64,000 nt of DNA, taken from Favolaschia claudopus. Its lineage: Eukaryota; Basidiomycota; Agaricomycetes; Agaricales; Mycenaceae. Every line of letters starts with the position of its first letter. Positions within the stretch are counted from its first letter, which is position 1. Location of the stretch: contig JAWWNJ010000001.1 in the NCBI GenBank assembly GCA_037176885.1, forward strand, positions 1,364,001 through 1,428,000, read 5' to 3'. Positions 1-10,251 of the stretch are shown here, piece after piece. The notes below the pieces were generated by a model. It saw nothing but the letters and a program-made list of their open reading frames with translations. It made no database searches and was not told the DNA's origin. The position numbers and the translations under genes were made by a program.

Positions 1-375
1 CATTGTCGATAAACACCAACGGCGCAATTGTCTTGTCGTTGCCGTGTGATCGTGTCGCTTCTTCGCTGCTAAAATTCACCTGCCGACTCACACTCCCCAA
101 TGCACATACTCTCTCTGGGGATCCACCCCCCTCCGCCTGCTGACTGAGCAAAAACCTCTGCACCTTCCCTCCACCCCCAGCTGCTCAGCCACTCTCGGGA
201 CGCAGAGCCCGAACGCGAAACGAACGATTCAACGAGTCATTTACCAGAGCTCGGCATCGCGGCGAGCACCTCGCTGCTGACTTACAGCGCCGGGGGTGCC
301 CTGCTGAGCCTGACGAGTGTGCGAACGAAGCCTAATTCAGTCATCAATATACGGGAAAGGCAGACAGGCAGATAC
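1..375. other. Window edge and 3' flank of casein kinase I
   Basis: No independent gene is seen here. On the minus strand the DNA just past the kinase stop could hold a small alternative last exon. A GTAGGTATC donor overlaps the annotated stop, and CAG acceptors near 313-322 would replace the stop with a short tail ending at the TAA at 282-284. Which form is used cannot be told from sequence. Confidence 0.4.
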
Positions 376-1487
376 CTACATTCTGTCGCTCGGCTCTTCC
401 TCCTGGACGACCTTACGGCGAGCACTCGCGCCACCCTTGCTGGTACCAGTGGAACCATCGTCCTGAGCCCCATTGCGTTGGACGCTCCAGTCGAAGACAT
501 AATCGTACTGATAACCCTCGCGAACGAAGAGGTCGCGGAAGAGCTTGCGCAAGTACGAGTAGTCGGGCTTGTCGTCGAAGCGGAGCGCACGAGTGTAGTT
601 GAGGAAGATACCGAACTCGTTGGGGAAACCACGGCACAGGAGGTCCGTAGGAGTCGTCATCTTCTTCTCCATAATGCGGTCGTACTTCTGCTTCTTAGTG
701 GCAGCTTTGAGTCCCTGCCACGGCAGTGCGCCACGCAAAAAGTACATCAAGACGTAAGCAAGCGACTCGAGGTCGTCACGACGGGCCTGCTCGACACCAA
801 GATGGGTGTTGATGGAGGTGTAGCGAGCGGTACCAGTCAAGTTCTTGTTCTCCCTGTAAGGGATGTGCAGGTGCGTCTTGGGGTCACGGAACTTCTTTGC
901 AAGACCAAAGTCGATGACATTGACTTGGTTTCCGCGTTTTCCAATGCCCATTAGAAAGTTGTCGGGCTTGATATCGCGGTGGATGAAATTGCGAGAGTGG
1001 ATGTATTCGATTCTCGAAATCTGGGATAAAAGAATCAGCGCAACTAAAAAAAGCAAGCTCGGGAGCATGACGCACAAGCTGGTCTGCAAGGAGCAGGACA
1101 GTCTTGAGACTGAATTTGCGGTTGCAGAAATTGAAAAGATCCTCGAGAGAGGGGCCAAGAAGGTCGAGTACCATGGCATTGTAGTCGCATTCTGTGCCGA
1201 ACCATCTGACGAAAGGCACTCCAACGCCGCCAGCGAGAGTCTTATAGACCTTGGACTCGTACTCGAGCTGCGGATGCTTCGCTTTGACGGACTCGAGCTT
1301 GATGGCGACCTCTTCGCCAGAAATGATGTTTATTCCGAGGTAAATGTCACCTGCGATGGAGCGATGAGCAATCCGATGGAACGAAGACTCAGAGCGACGC
1401 ACCAAAAGATCCGGAACCGATCTTTTTACCGAGTCTATACTTTCCGCCAACCCGAAGATCAAGTCTGTGCGTGGAAGCGTCGGCCAT
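376..1487 (-). CDS. HHP1: Casein kinase I (CK1 delta/epsilon, Hhp1-like)
   Basis: Serine/threonine kinase of the CK1 family, which acts in DNA-damage response, vesicle traffic and cell cycle. The model has three exons, 1403-1487, 1076-1350 and 376-1020, with GT-AG introns of 52 and 55 bp. It sums to 1005 nt, or 334 residues. The protein opens [20 protein letters not shown], followed by the Gly-rich loop IGSGSFGDIYLG. The ATP-binding Lys is K46 in VAIKLE, the catalytic loop HRDIKPDN is at 134-141, and DFG is at 157-159. The CK1 signature [10 protein letters not shown] and the usual [12 protein letters not shown] tail are present. The start was chosen because the first exon joins exactly into the conserved Gly loop. 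Length matches fungal CK1. The last few residues are uncertain because a splice donor overlaps the stop codon. Confidence 0.95.
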
Positions 1488-3874
1488 TCGTAATGCGGGG
1501 GATGATTATGGGGTCAAGAAACTGGTAAAAAATGGATACGAGTTTAGTGAATGCTGCAGAGAAAGGGAGAGAAAGAAAGCGGAGGAGAGAAAGGATCAGT
1601 GGCCCAGCGGGCATATGAAGGCTGTTAAGGCAAAATGTGCGCAACCGCAACCCAATGACGACAACTAATGACTCGCTAGATGATTCCCTGACCATCCCAA
1701 GGTATCCCAAGCCATCGAACGCTGTGATCAGGAGCCCGCGAAGCTGAATAGTCGTCTTTGGGCGAGTGGGGTCGAAGAGGGAACCACGCCACGATAGGGC
1801 GATTACCGATACTTGGAGGAAAGTGGAGCGATAGAGTAGAAGAGAAATGTACTGACTGGGGTGTACAAGGTAGATGAGGATAGCGGAGAGAGGGAGAATT
1901 AGGAGGTGAGGAGTGGGAGAGGATGGGGGAGGAGACAAGGGTGATTCAAGCGGAGTTTGAACTTCGGCAGTCGGCACGCACCTGGTTTTCTTGAATCTTA
2001 GCGCCCACCACTGCCAGCACCATACACGTCCGTCGTTCTCTCCGGTCCACTCAGTTTCCTTACTAGCCGGTCCAAGCTCTAGTGGGCCACCGCATAACTG
2101 TTCCTGGTCCATCGGTTTGTTGTATGTATCACTCTCCAACGGCTCGGACTCGTTCTGTCGTTATATTCTTCCTATTTTCGCTCTACTCTCATGCCAACAC
2201 CACCCTGCCGCAATCGAAGCCGCCTGGTCTGCGCAGAGCAAACGAGACTCTCGTAACTGGTCTTCAAGATGCTCAATACCTCTCTCAGAGCAGTGAGCTG
2301 GCTGTTCTCGATTTACGTGTATCTTGTTCCTGGATTGGTTCGTGCCGTTCCGACAAAGGACCGTTCCTATCTAGCTCATGCCCGATGTCGCCGCTTTCCA
2401 ACGTCTGTTTAACTCTATCGTCCGAGTGCTACGGTTCTGCAGTAACATTTCGCAAGGCGGCATCTACTATCGGGCCGATGAACAGCAATAGTGACCGGGG
2501 TTTCCCCGCATACAAGGCGCCTTTGTGCTATTACCGGCTTGTCGCCCATCTTGCTGGCTGTTAATCTTCCATCTATCGAGACTTTAGATATCATCAAATC
2601 GACAGAGCTAAAACAACAATCAAACCACCAGGCAGTGTCGAGTTCACCTCCTGGCATTCTATACTGGATTCGAGTTCCTGATACGATCCTGCTGTCGATT
2701 CCGTCCCGCGTCAAACTCGACATCCCGCCGCACCTCCAGCAACATCAACTTGAAGCTGGAAGAAACGAATCCAATGATTCGTGTTAAATCTGGACAATCA
2801 ACCTCTATATCGTCTGCCCCTATTACCTTGGGCTCCTCTTCTGCAGACACGACCCTGGGGCCCCTTCTTTTATCGAAGTTTCCATTTCTCAACCTACCCA
2901 TGATTTGTCGACCCTTTCGCAACGAAAATAGCGTGGTCATTGGTGAGTCGTCTTTCTAATCTTGGATTGATACACCTCTGTTTTTTTCCGTGATGAGAGT
3001 AATACTCAGCTCACTTCGACGCTGCGGCGCATGAGACCAACTTGTAATACGTTTCTGACCTGCTGTTCTCCCTCCGTTTGGACGTTCCAGTTTGCTAATT
3101 CTTTTAGCAGAAACTTTAAGTGTCATGGAAAGGGTCGGAACGAGCGGGCAGGTTTTGCAGTCGATATCCTCGAAGCTTCCATCTATCGACTGTCAGAATA
3201 TCCTCCAACGGAAATAGTTCCGCCATTTGGTGAGTCGTCTTTCTAAGCTTGGATTGATATACCTCTATTTTTTTTCATGATGAGAGTAATACTCAGCTCA
3301 CTTCGACGCTGCGGCGCATGAGACTAACTTGTACTACGTTTCTGACTTGCAACTCTCCCTTCACGTTTCTTCGTTCTAGTTTGCTAATTCTTTTGGCAGA
3401 AATTTAAACGCCTCAAGTATGCTCGAAGTGTCATGGAAAGGGTCGGAATGAGCGGGTGAGTATTTGTAGTGGATCTCAGTGGCTCACCCGTCCTCGCCGC
3501 CCTGGGATGTTTCCCTGACTGAAGAACGACTGCGGTTGCTTGGCAAGCAACCATCACTATTCCTTGTGGGGCTGCTCCGAGTCCTTGTTCCCAGCTCGGC
3601 AGCCAATACTGTACATGTAGTTCAATATACGTCTCAAAACACTCTGTGTTCCATACTTTTAATGCTGTGGAAGGTTTCTGAGCCCGTTCGGCCGTGTTGA
3701 GTACCCCAGAGAGAGTTTTTGGCGGATTCGAGGGCAGTGCCCAATATCTTTGATCGGTTAACTTCCCCCGTCGGTTCGTGTTCTCACGTTACTATCTTTT
3801 CCTTTCCCTCCTCCATCTCACCGTTGGTCCTGCTGCGTGGTTGACCCCGCCCATTCTTTCGACCACCCACCACC
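1488..3874. other. Intergenic region between kinase and chitin synthase
   Basis: These 2.4 kb lie between the divergent starts of the kinase and the chitin synthase. Several open frames of 60-225 codons occur, but none resembles a known protein. Its one structured element is the tandem cassette at 2939-3457, annotated separately. The pyrimidine-rich stretch at about 3760-3870 directly before the chitin synthase ATG looks like a promoter/5'UTR of the fungal type. Confidence 0.5.
2939..3457 (+). repeat. Two-copy tandem repeat with intron-like ends
   Basis: Copy 1 spans about 2939-3150 and copy 2 about 3227-3457. Both start TTGGTGAGTCGTCTTTCTAA, run through CTTGGATTGATA, then AGTAATACTCAGCTCACTTC and GACGCTGCGGCGCATGAGA, and end TTTGCTAATTCTTTT(A/G)GCAGAAA followed by GTGTCATGGAAAGGGTCGGAA. 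Identity is high, with a few substitutions and a short insertion in copy 2. Each unit begins with a consensus splice donor (GTGAGT) and holds a polypyrimidine/GCAG acceptor, so it looks like a duplicated exon-intron cassette. No recognisable protein results. It could be part of an untranslated leader or a decayed gene. Confidence 0.75.
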
Positions 3875-6800
3875 ATGGCCTACCGCCAGAACGATCCTTA
3901 CTACGGCCAGCAGCAGCCGCAACGCCAGGCTTCCCAGCCTTACCACCAACAGGACCAATATTACGATTCCCCCCAACAACCCATGCGCCAGAACACCCAG
4001 CCCTACCAGCAGCCCATTTCTCAGCAGCCCTACTCCCAGCAGCATGAGCAACCTTACCACCAACAACAGTCTGACCCCTACGCCTACCAGCAGGGAGCAA
4101 ACGACTATGGTTCTTCGCATGGTCACGACAACAACAACTGGGACGGCAAATCCTATCAGGATAGCTTTGCTGGTTCCCAAGCTCATCTGGACCCCTACAA
4201 CATGAGCCAGACCTCCATCCCCCCCGTTCCCTCTATGCCATACGCCCCTGCCTCCAACTACCCACCCCAGCGGCCCGGCATGCCCTACAGCCAGAGCTCC
4301 GGCTACGGCTCTCAATACAGCGCTGTCCACGAGAAAATGATGAAGCGCCGCTCCGTTCGCCAGGTCGAACTCCAACAGGGCAATCTCGTCCTCGACATGC
4401 CCGTCCCCACCCACATTGTCCCTGCAGGCAAACAGGACATCGAGGAATTCTCCAAGATGCGATACACTGCCGCGACATGCGACCCGGACGAGTTCATGCG
4501 CTCCAAGTACTCTCTCCGCCCCTACCTGTTAAACCGTCAGACCGAGCTCTTCATTGTCATGACCATGTACAATGAAGATGAGATCCTGTTCTGCAAGACT
4601 ATGAACGCCGTCATTAAGAACGTCGCGCATCTGTGCAGCCGCGACAAGTCCAAGACCTGGGGCGCCGAGGGCTGGAAAAAGGTCGTGGTTTGCGTCGTCT
4701 CTGACGGTCGGTCCAAGGTCAACAAGCGGACTTTGCAAGTCCTCAGTCTCATGGGATGCTACCAAGACGGCATTGCCAAGGACACCGTCGGTGGCAAAGA
4801 TGTCACTGCCCACATTTTTGAGGTCCGTGCAGTTATCCGGTTTCATGATTCAATTTATAACTATCCCCTCTAGTACACCTCAACCGTAATCGCCACTCCC
4901 AGCGGCGAGGTCTCCCAAGGTTCTTGCCCCGTGCAAATTCTGTTCTGTCTCAAAGAACAGAACAAAAAGAAACTTAACAGCCACCGATGGTTCTTCAACG
5001 CCTTCGGGCCCCTCATCAAGCCCAATGTGTGCATCCTCCTCGACGTCGGCACGAAACCCACCGGCACCTCCATCTACGAGTTGTGGAAGTGTTTCGACAA
5101 ACACTCCAACGTTGGTGGGGCTTGTGGAGAGATTTGCGTCGACACCGGTCGGGGTTGCTCGCTCCTCCTCACGTCCCCGCTTGCCGCGTCGCAGAACTTT
5201 GAGTACAAGATGTCGAACGTGCTCGACAAGCCTTTGGAGAGTGTGTTCGGGTACATTAGCGTGTTGCCTGGTGCGTTCAGCGCGTACCGGTACCGCGCGT
5301 TGCAGAATGGCCCAGACGGCAAGGGCCCGCTTGCGTCTTACTTCAAGGGTGAGGCTATGCATGGCGGAGGTGTCGCATCCGCTGGACTCTTCGGTTTGTG
5401 TTCCACGTTCTCCTATAGCGATTTTCGCTCATTTTCGGCGGATCTCCAGAGCGTAACATGTATCTGGCCGAAGATCGTATTCTCTGCTTCGAGATCGTAA
5501 CGAAGAAGAGAGAGGGCTGGGTGTAAGTTATCTGCAGTTTCCAATTAGAACACATGCTCATCCGAAATATCTAGCCTGAAGTACGTCAAGAGTGCCAAGG
5601 CCGCCACCGATGTGCCGACTACTGTTGCTGAGTTCATCTCGCAACGTCGTCGATGGCTCAACGGCTCTCTTTTCGCTTCTATTCATGCCACGATCTTCTG
5701 GTTCCGTATCTGGACTTCCGGACAAGGCTTCTTCCGCAAGATTGCCCTACAACTTGAATTTATCTACAACGGTATCCAACTCGTCTTCACCTGGACCTCT
5801 CTCGCCAACTTCTACCTCGCCTTCTTCTTCCTCGTCGGCTCGGCGACGGAAGACCCTGGACAGGACGCGTTCAATTTCCTGAGCAAGGGCGCCGGCAAGG
5901 AGGTGTTTGAGATATTCTTGAAGCTCTATCTCGCCCTGCTCTTCGTCGTCACGGTGTGCTCGCTCGGTAATCGGCCGCAGGGTTCCAAAGTCATTTACAT
6001 CGGCGCCATCGTGCTATTTGGTCTTTGTAACATCATCTCGCTTTGGTCTGCAGCGTACACGGTGTACCTTTCCGTCCGCGAACTAACGCTGGACGATTGG
6101 AAGCACATCGGGACGGTGTTGCAAACGAATGCGACATTCCGCGACATTGTGATCTCGCTCTTGGCCACATATGGATTGTACTTCATCAGCTCATTCATGC
6201 ATGCGGAGCCCTGGCATATGTTCACCAGCTTCATCCAATACATGTTCTTCTTACCGTCTTGTCAGTTTGCCTCGTTCTTGTTCTGTTTCTCGGTTTTAGC
6301 TGACTTTATGACTGCAGACGTCAACATCCTCATGATGTACGCCATGTGCAACTTGCACGACGTTACATGGGGAACCAAAGGTGACAACGGCTCCGCGAAG
6401 GATCTCGGCGGTGCAAAGAAGGTCAAGGGCGAGGACGGTAAGGAGATGATGGAGGTGGAGCTCGTTACTGCACGGGAGGACGTCGATCAGCTGTGGAATG
6501 CGTCGCGCAGTGCGTTGCGAATTCCACCGCCGAATGAGAAGGAGCATCGGGATGCGGCGACGAAGCAGGCGGACCATGATCGGAATAGCCGGACGAATGT
6601 CGTGCTTGCGTGGGTTGGGACGAATACGTATGTGTCTTCGCTGCTCCGAGAAATTGGTGTTGACTGACATGCTTGCTTTTGCAGGTTGATGATCGTGGCT
6701 TTCACCTCAACGGCATTCAACGACTTTGTGCGCTCATACGTCCAGAGGAGCGGTGATTCGACATTCAACCCGTACCTCCAATTCCTATTCTTCGCCCTGT

Positions 6801-6921
6801 GCGTCTCGCGTCTTCTCTTGCTCTCACTCTTTGCTGACTCTGGATTTATAGGGCTGGCCTATCAGCAGTCCGGTTCACCGGCTCTTTCTTGTACCTTGTG
6901 TTCCGAATCTTCGGTCACTAA
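3875..6921 (+). CDS. Chitin synthase, class III-like
   Basis: Membrane glycosyltransferase family 2 enzyme that polymerises GlcNAc from UDP-GlcNAc into cell-wall chitin. The seven-exon model is 3875-4822, 4874-5393, 5450-5522, 5575-6260, 6318-6627, 6685-6798 and 6852-6921. It sums to 2721 nt, or 906 residues, the usual class III length, with introns of 51-57 bp. A Gln/Tyr/Pro-rich disordered N-terminus (about 1-115) precedes the chitin synthase domain. Visible motifs are [36 protein letters not shown] at 495-499 and the product-binding QRRRW at 537-541. Several hydrophobic segments follow towards the C-terminus. The first intron has an unusual GTCCGT donor, but the join HIFE/YTSTV keeps the family sequence. 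Assignment to class III rests on overall resemblance and is less certain than the enzyme family. Confidence 0.95.
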
Positions 6922-7059
6922 CTTCATTCGAACGAACGCTAATAAAACATTTAATTCGGAAAAAAAATCTTTACTATTATTTATGACCGCTGATGCTTTG
7001 CTTTCATGTATTTCATACGTTTCAAAGGAAAATTGTTTCATTCGACGAAATACCCATAC

Positions 7060-8168
7060 TTATAAAGCTCCCGCCTCGGTGTGTTTGATTGAGGGAATCG
7101 ATGAAAAGGTGTCATGGTAGGCTTGAGCATGAACAGTCGCCTTCGTAATCCAGAGCTCACGAAGCTTGCACCCGGATTTCAATATGTAGGCTTTGAGCGA
7201 TTCCGTCGGGAGAACGGCCGACGAAAGAAAGTCTTCTGGAATCTCCAAACAGTGAAGAGCCGGAGTGACGAGGCTCTTGAAAAATTCGACGTCAATTTCG
7301 CTGCTTGCGTCAAATACCAGCGTTTTCAGATGCAACAGCACAACGTCCTCCAAAGGATCGTCATGCGGTTCTTCCATGCCCCAGACATGAAGGGTGCAGT
7401 CAATGAGATGCGGCATTTGGCGCAAAAGGGCCAAGGCATGATTCGGATATAGGGCCCTCAAAGCGTGAGCTGCGACCAAGGGAGACTGATACTCGGGGAG
7501 CCAAAGTCATTGAGGACGACTGTGCGCAAGAGGGGGACATCCTGTATCACGATGGGCTTGCCCATACCGTCGTTGACCCATATATCCAGGCTACGGAGGA
7601 GCGGCATCGAGAGCTCAATCGTGCCTAGCGGCTCGGCGTATTCAAAACTCAATGTGAGGTACTCCCAGCGAGCGCAATAGGGTAGGAGACTGGAGAAAAC
7701 AGGGAGCGAACCATTGTCGCCAAAGTCGACAGCCTCAATGCTGAGAGGGAGAGAGCCAGATCTTTCCAACCACAACGGAGCCAACAAGGCTGCGTGGGCA
7801 TGAGTAGCCCTGAAATTTCGCTGTCGTGCAGCCCTGAGGTCAATCGCTCTCCAAAGCGCGGGGAGGGCAAGAGCTATTCCACGCCACTGGCGGCAAATGT
7901 GCGTCAAGAGTGTGGGTGAGAATGGCCCACCCAGCGGCGGGCGTAACGGGTAAGGCGGTAAAAAATGAACGAAAATTTCGGCGACGACGTCCATTGGCAA
8001 AGTGAGAACTGGATATTTGTATGAATTGAGACGCTCCAGAAGGAGCTGCCGATCTGCACGTAGGAGAGATATCGAGTTCTGAAGTGCAGCAATCTGGGCC
8101 TCTAGCTCAAAGATTCGAGCGTTTTTCGCCGCCACCAATACGCGATCCTCTGCCATGTAATTGAGCAT
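7060..8168 (-). pseudogene. F-box protein copy A, frameshifted
   Basis: Intronless member of the local F-box family. F-box proteins usually bring substrates to SCF ubiquitin ligases. The 5' part (8168 to about 7458) encodes a coiled coil (FELEAQIAALQNSISLLRAD), the F-box (SYKYPVLTLPMDVVAEIF) and part of a leucine-rich substrate region. At about 7460, after PWSQLT, the sequence lacks 7 bp relative to copy C, which shifts the frame into a stop. The remaining conserved sequence (LYPNHALALLRQMPHLIDC to SIPSIKHTEAG) continues in another frame to 7060. It is therefore a pseudogene, or encodes a protein truncated by about one third. Its closest relative is copy E at 38.3-39.5 kb, with which it also shares upstream sequence. 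It ends about 140 bp from the convergent chitin synthase stop. Confidence 0.85.
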
Positions 8169-8300
8169 AACCCAGCAAGTAAAGCGCGGGGTATCGATGG
8201 TATCAAAGTTTGGGATGGTTGGGCTTCAATGCAGCCAGAAGATCTCGATTTCCGAGGTTGAGTACGTTGAGTGCTGAGCAAAGAACAGATTAGTTTGGAA

Positions 8301-8348
8301 AGGAAGGAACTTCCCACGAAATTCAATCAACGGTCAGGTGCTAGAAAC
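8301..8348 (-). promoter_or_regulatory. Conserved F-box upstream element, copy A
   Basis: Read on the minus strand: AGCACCTGACCGTTGATTGA then ATTTCGTGGGAAGTTCCTTCC, about 140 bp before the copy A ATG. The same block precedes all five F-box copies. GGGAAGTTCC is nearly palindromic. A regulatory role is inferred from conservation alone; a shared 5'UTR is an alternative. Confidence 0.55.
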
Positions 8349-8602
8349 ACATTTCCCCGATTTGGTGGGTTGGATAATACGAGCTGTGGGACCCGTGCCT
8401 TCGCCACTCGCCTCCCCGCACTCGGCACCTTTCTGCTCGAGGCCGACGGCGCCGCACTGCCGCTCGCTTCGCCGCGGGGATTCTCAGGCTTTGACAGAAA
8501 GTCACGGGATCAATTCCCTTTCCTGGAATTGAGGCTGTGCCGTGCTCTTTTAAAGTATAGGATGGGATTTCACATTCCCTGCGACTCTGTGTTCCGCTTT
8601 CG

Positions 8603-8655
8603 CCACTTCAGACGCGCCGCATGCACTCATTCCTACCCGATCACTTACAGAGACT
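8603..8655 (+). repeat. Relic of the MIS12 start region (beside copy A)
   Basis: Read on the plus strand, opposite to copy A, this DNA translates as TSDAPHALIPTRSLTET followed by a stop. The intact MIS12 gene begins M-G-TSDAPQALIPPQLLTEAL. The relic sits at the corresponding place upstream of the F-box gene, in the same divergent arrangement as MIS12 and copy C. It is a short non-functional fragment carried along by duplication. Confidence 0.65.
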
Positions 8656-8787
8656 TGACGTCAGGTTTGGTCGGTCTGGGGACGAGGTGGCAATTATCCT
8701 TCATCATGAACGTTTGAACCCTCAAATAGAACTCAAAGTATCGCGCGAGTCCTACAGTATATGCTATACTAGCTTAAGTCTGACTTA

Positions 8788-9930
8788 TCATGCTCCCGAC
8801 TCGGTGTGTTTGATTGTGGGGATAGATGGAAAGGCATCATGGTAGATTTGAGCGCAAGAATTCGCCTCGGTAATCCGTAATTCGCGAAGCTTGCACCCCG
8901 ATTTGGATATGTAGGTTTTGAGCCATTCGGTGAGGCTAGATGCCCACCGGAGCGAATTTTCTGGTATCTCCAAGCAAAGCAAAGCCGGGGTAACGAGAAT
9001 TTGAATAGCTGCAGCATCAACTTGGCTGCCCTCCTCAAATTCGAGTGTTTCCAGACGCAACAACACAACATCTGAAACATCGTCAAGCGGCTCTCCGTTG
9101 GGCCAGAAATGCAACGAGCAGTGAACAAGATGCGGCGTTTGCCGCAGAATGGCCATAACATGTTTCTTGTACATGGACCCCAGGGTTAGAGACGTCAGCT
9201 GAGACCAGGGTACACTGACACTCGCGCTACCAAAATCGCTCAGATTGAGTGTCCGCAAGAGGGGGACGTCTTGAATCACGACAGGATTGCGACAGCCAAT
9301 GCCGAACCATAGATCCAGACTACGGAGGAGCGGCATCGAGTCCCTTACCGCTTCGAGCGGGCTGGCGTCTTCAAGAACCAATGTGAGATGCTCCCAGCGA
9401 GCGCAATACGGTGCGAGACTCGAGAAGTCAGGGAGATACTCGTTCTCGTCTTCTTCCTTTCCACCGCTCTCATCCTCGACCTCGTCATAGTTCGTAGCGT
9501 GTATACTGAGTGGGAGGGAGCCAGATCGATGCAACCACAATGGAGCCAACGAGGCCGCGTGTGCGTGGGCCTTGTAATAATCCACCTGAGGGGTAACCAG
9601 GTTGATCGCTCTCCAAAGCGTAGGGATAGAAAGAGCTATTCCGCGCCATTGGCTGCAGATCTGGGTCAAGATCATGGGTGAGGATGTCCCGCTGAGTGGC
9701 GGGGGAGTCGGATAAGGCGGTAAGAAATGAATGAAGACCTCGTTGATAACATCGACTGGTAAAGTGAGAACTGGATATCTGTATGAATCGAGACGCTCCG
9801 AAGCAGGCTGCCTAGCTGCACGGAGAAGAGAGATTGACTTCTGCAGTATATCTATTTGAGCCTCGAGTTCGAGGATTTGCGCGTCTTTCTGCGCCACAAA
9901 AGTACGATCCGCTTCCATAGAGTCAAGCAT
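8788..9930 (-). CDS. F-box protein copy B
   Basis: Intact intronless gene of 380 residues. An N-terminal coiled coil (about 15-45, LELEAQIDILQKSISLLRAA) leads into the F-box (about 50-105, PVLTLPVDVINEVFIHFLPP to ICSQWRGIALSIPTLWRAI). Irregular leucine-rich repeats with MPLLRSLDLWF and DVPLLRTLNLSDFG follow, and the tail is FPSIPTIKHTESGA. An acidic insert (DEVEDESGGKEEDENEY) near 155-170 is shared in shorter form with copy D, its closest paralogue. The likely role is substrate recognition in an SCF ubiquitin ligase; the substrate is unknown. The ATG at 9930 is preceded by the shared upstream element at 10107-10168. Confidence 0.85.
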   Translation of the reverse strand: MLDSMEADRTFVAQKDAQILELEAQIDILQKSISLLRAARQPASERLDSYRYPVLTLPVDVINEVFIHFLPPYPTPPPLSGTSSPMILTQICSQWRGIALSIPTLWRAINLVTPQVDYYKAHAHAASLAPLWLHRSGSLPLSIHATNYDEVEDESGGKEEDENEYLPDFSSLAPYCARWEHLTLVLEDASPLEAVRDSMPLLRSLDLWFGIGCRNPVVIQDVPLLRTLNLSDFGSASVSVPWSQLTSLTLGSMYKKHVMAILRQTPHLVHCSLHFWPNGEPLDDVSDVVLLRLETLEFEEGSQVDAAAIQILVTPALLCLEIPENSLRWASSLTEWLKTYISKSGCKLRELRITEANSCAQIYHDAFPSIPTIKHTESGA

Positions 9931-10106
9931 GGTTGGCGACTAGTTTGAAACGAGGAGACTGTAACGGTGGTCCAGATTGAGTGAAATAGAGTACGACAGT
10001 GTTAGCAGAGCTGTACTAGTGTGCCGATAGGTGCAGATTATCTTGCACTGTGAGCACTGAGCAAGGCTGAACCGCGACCGCTGGCAGTGGTTAAAAACAA
10101 TGGTTG

Positions 10107-10168
10107 GGAAGGGAAGGAACTTCCCACGAAAATTCAATCAACGCAGATGCCAAAAACGCGACTCTCAC
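10107..10168 (-). promoter_or_regulatory. Conserved F-box upstream element, copy B
   Basis: Minus strand: GAGTCGCGTTTTTGGCATCTGCG, then TTGATTGAATTTTCGTGGGA and AGTTCCTTCCCTTCCC. It matches the blocks before copies C and D closely. It lies about 180-240 bp upstream of the copy B ATG. Further upstream the similarity with the other copies fades close to the 3' end of the polynucleotide kinase gene. Confidence 0.55.
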
Positions 10169-10251
10169 TTCTTCTTTCTCCCCATTCTTCGCGACTCCGT
10201 GTTCCGGATTCACCACCTTAGTACGCTCAGGACTAGTACAGCAAATACCAT

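Larger units (their letters stand above)
7060..10168 (-). repeat. Left arm of a long inverted segmental duplication (F-box B-A)
   Basis: This segment holds F-box copy B, a spacer and copy A on the minus strand. It matches, in opposite orientation, the D-spacer-E segment at about 36593-39470. Coding parts, spacer (e.g. CTTAAGCTAGTATAG just after the stop codons of B and D) and upstream elements are collinear. Arms are roughly 3 kb and about 26 kb apart. Similarity was judged by eye and percent identity was not computed. Confidence 0.8.

Noticed and set aside
319..954. 211-codon plus-strand frame
   Set aside because: Shadow of the casein kinase I last exon on the opposite strand.
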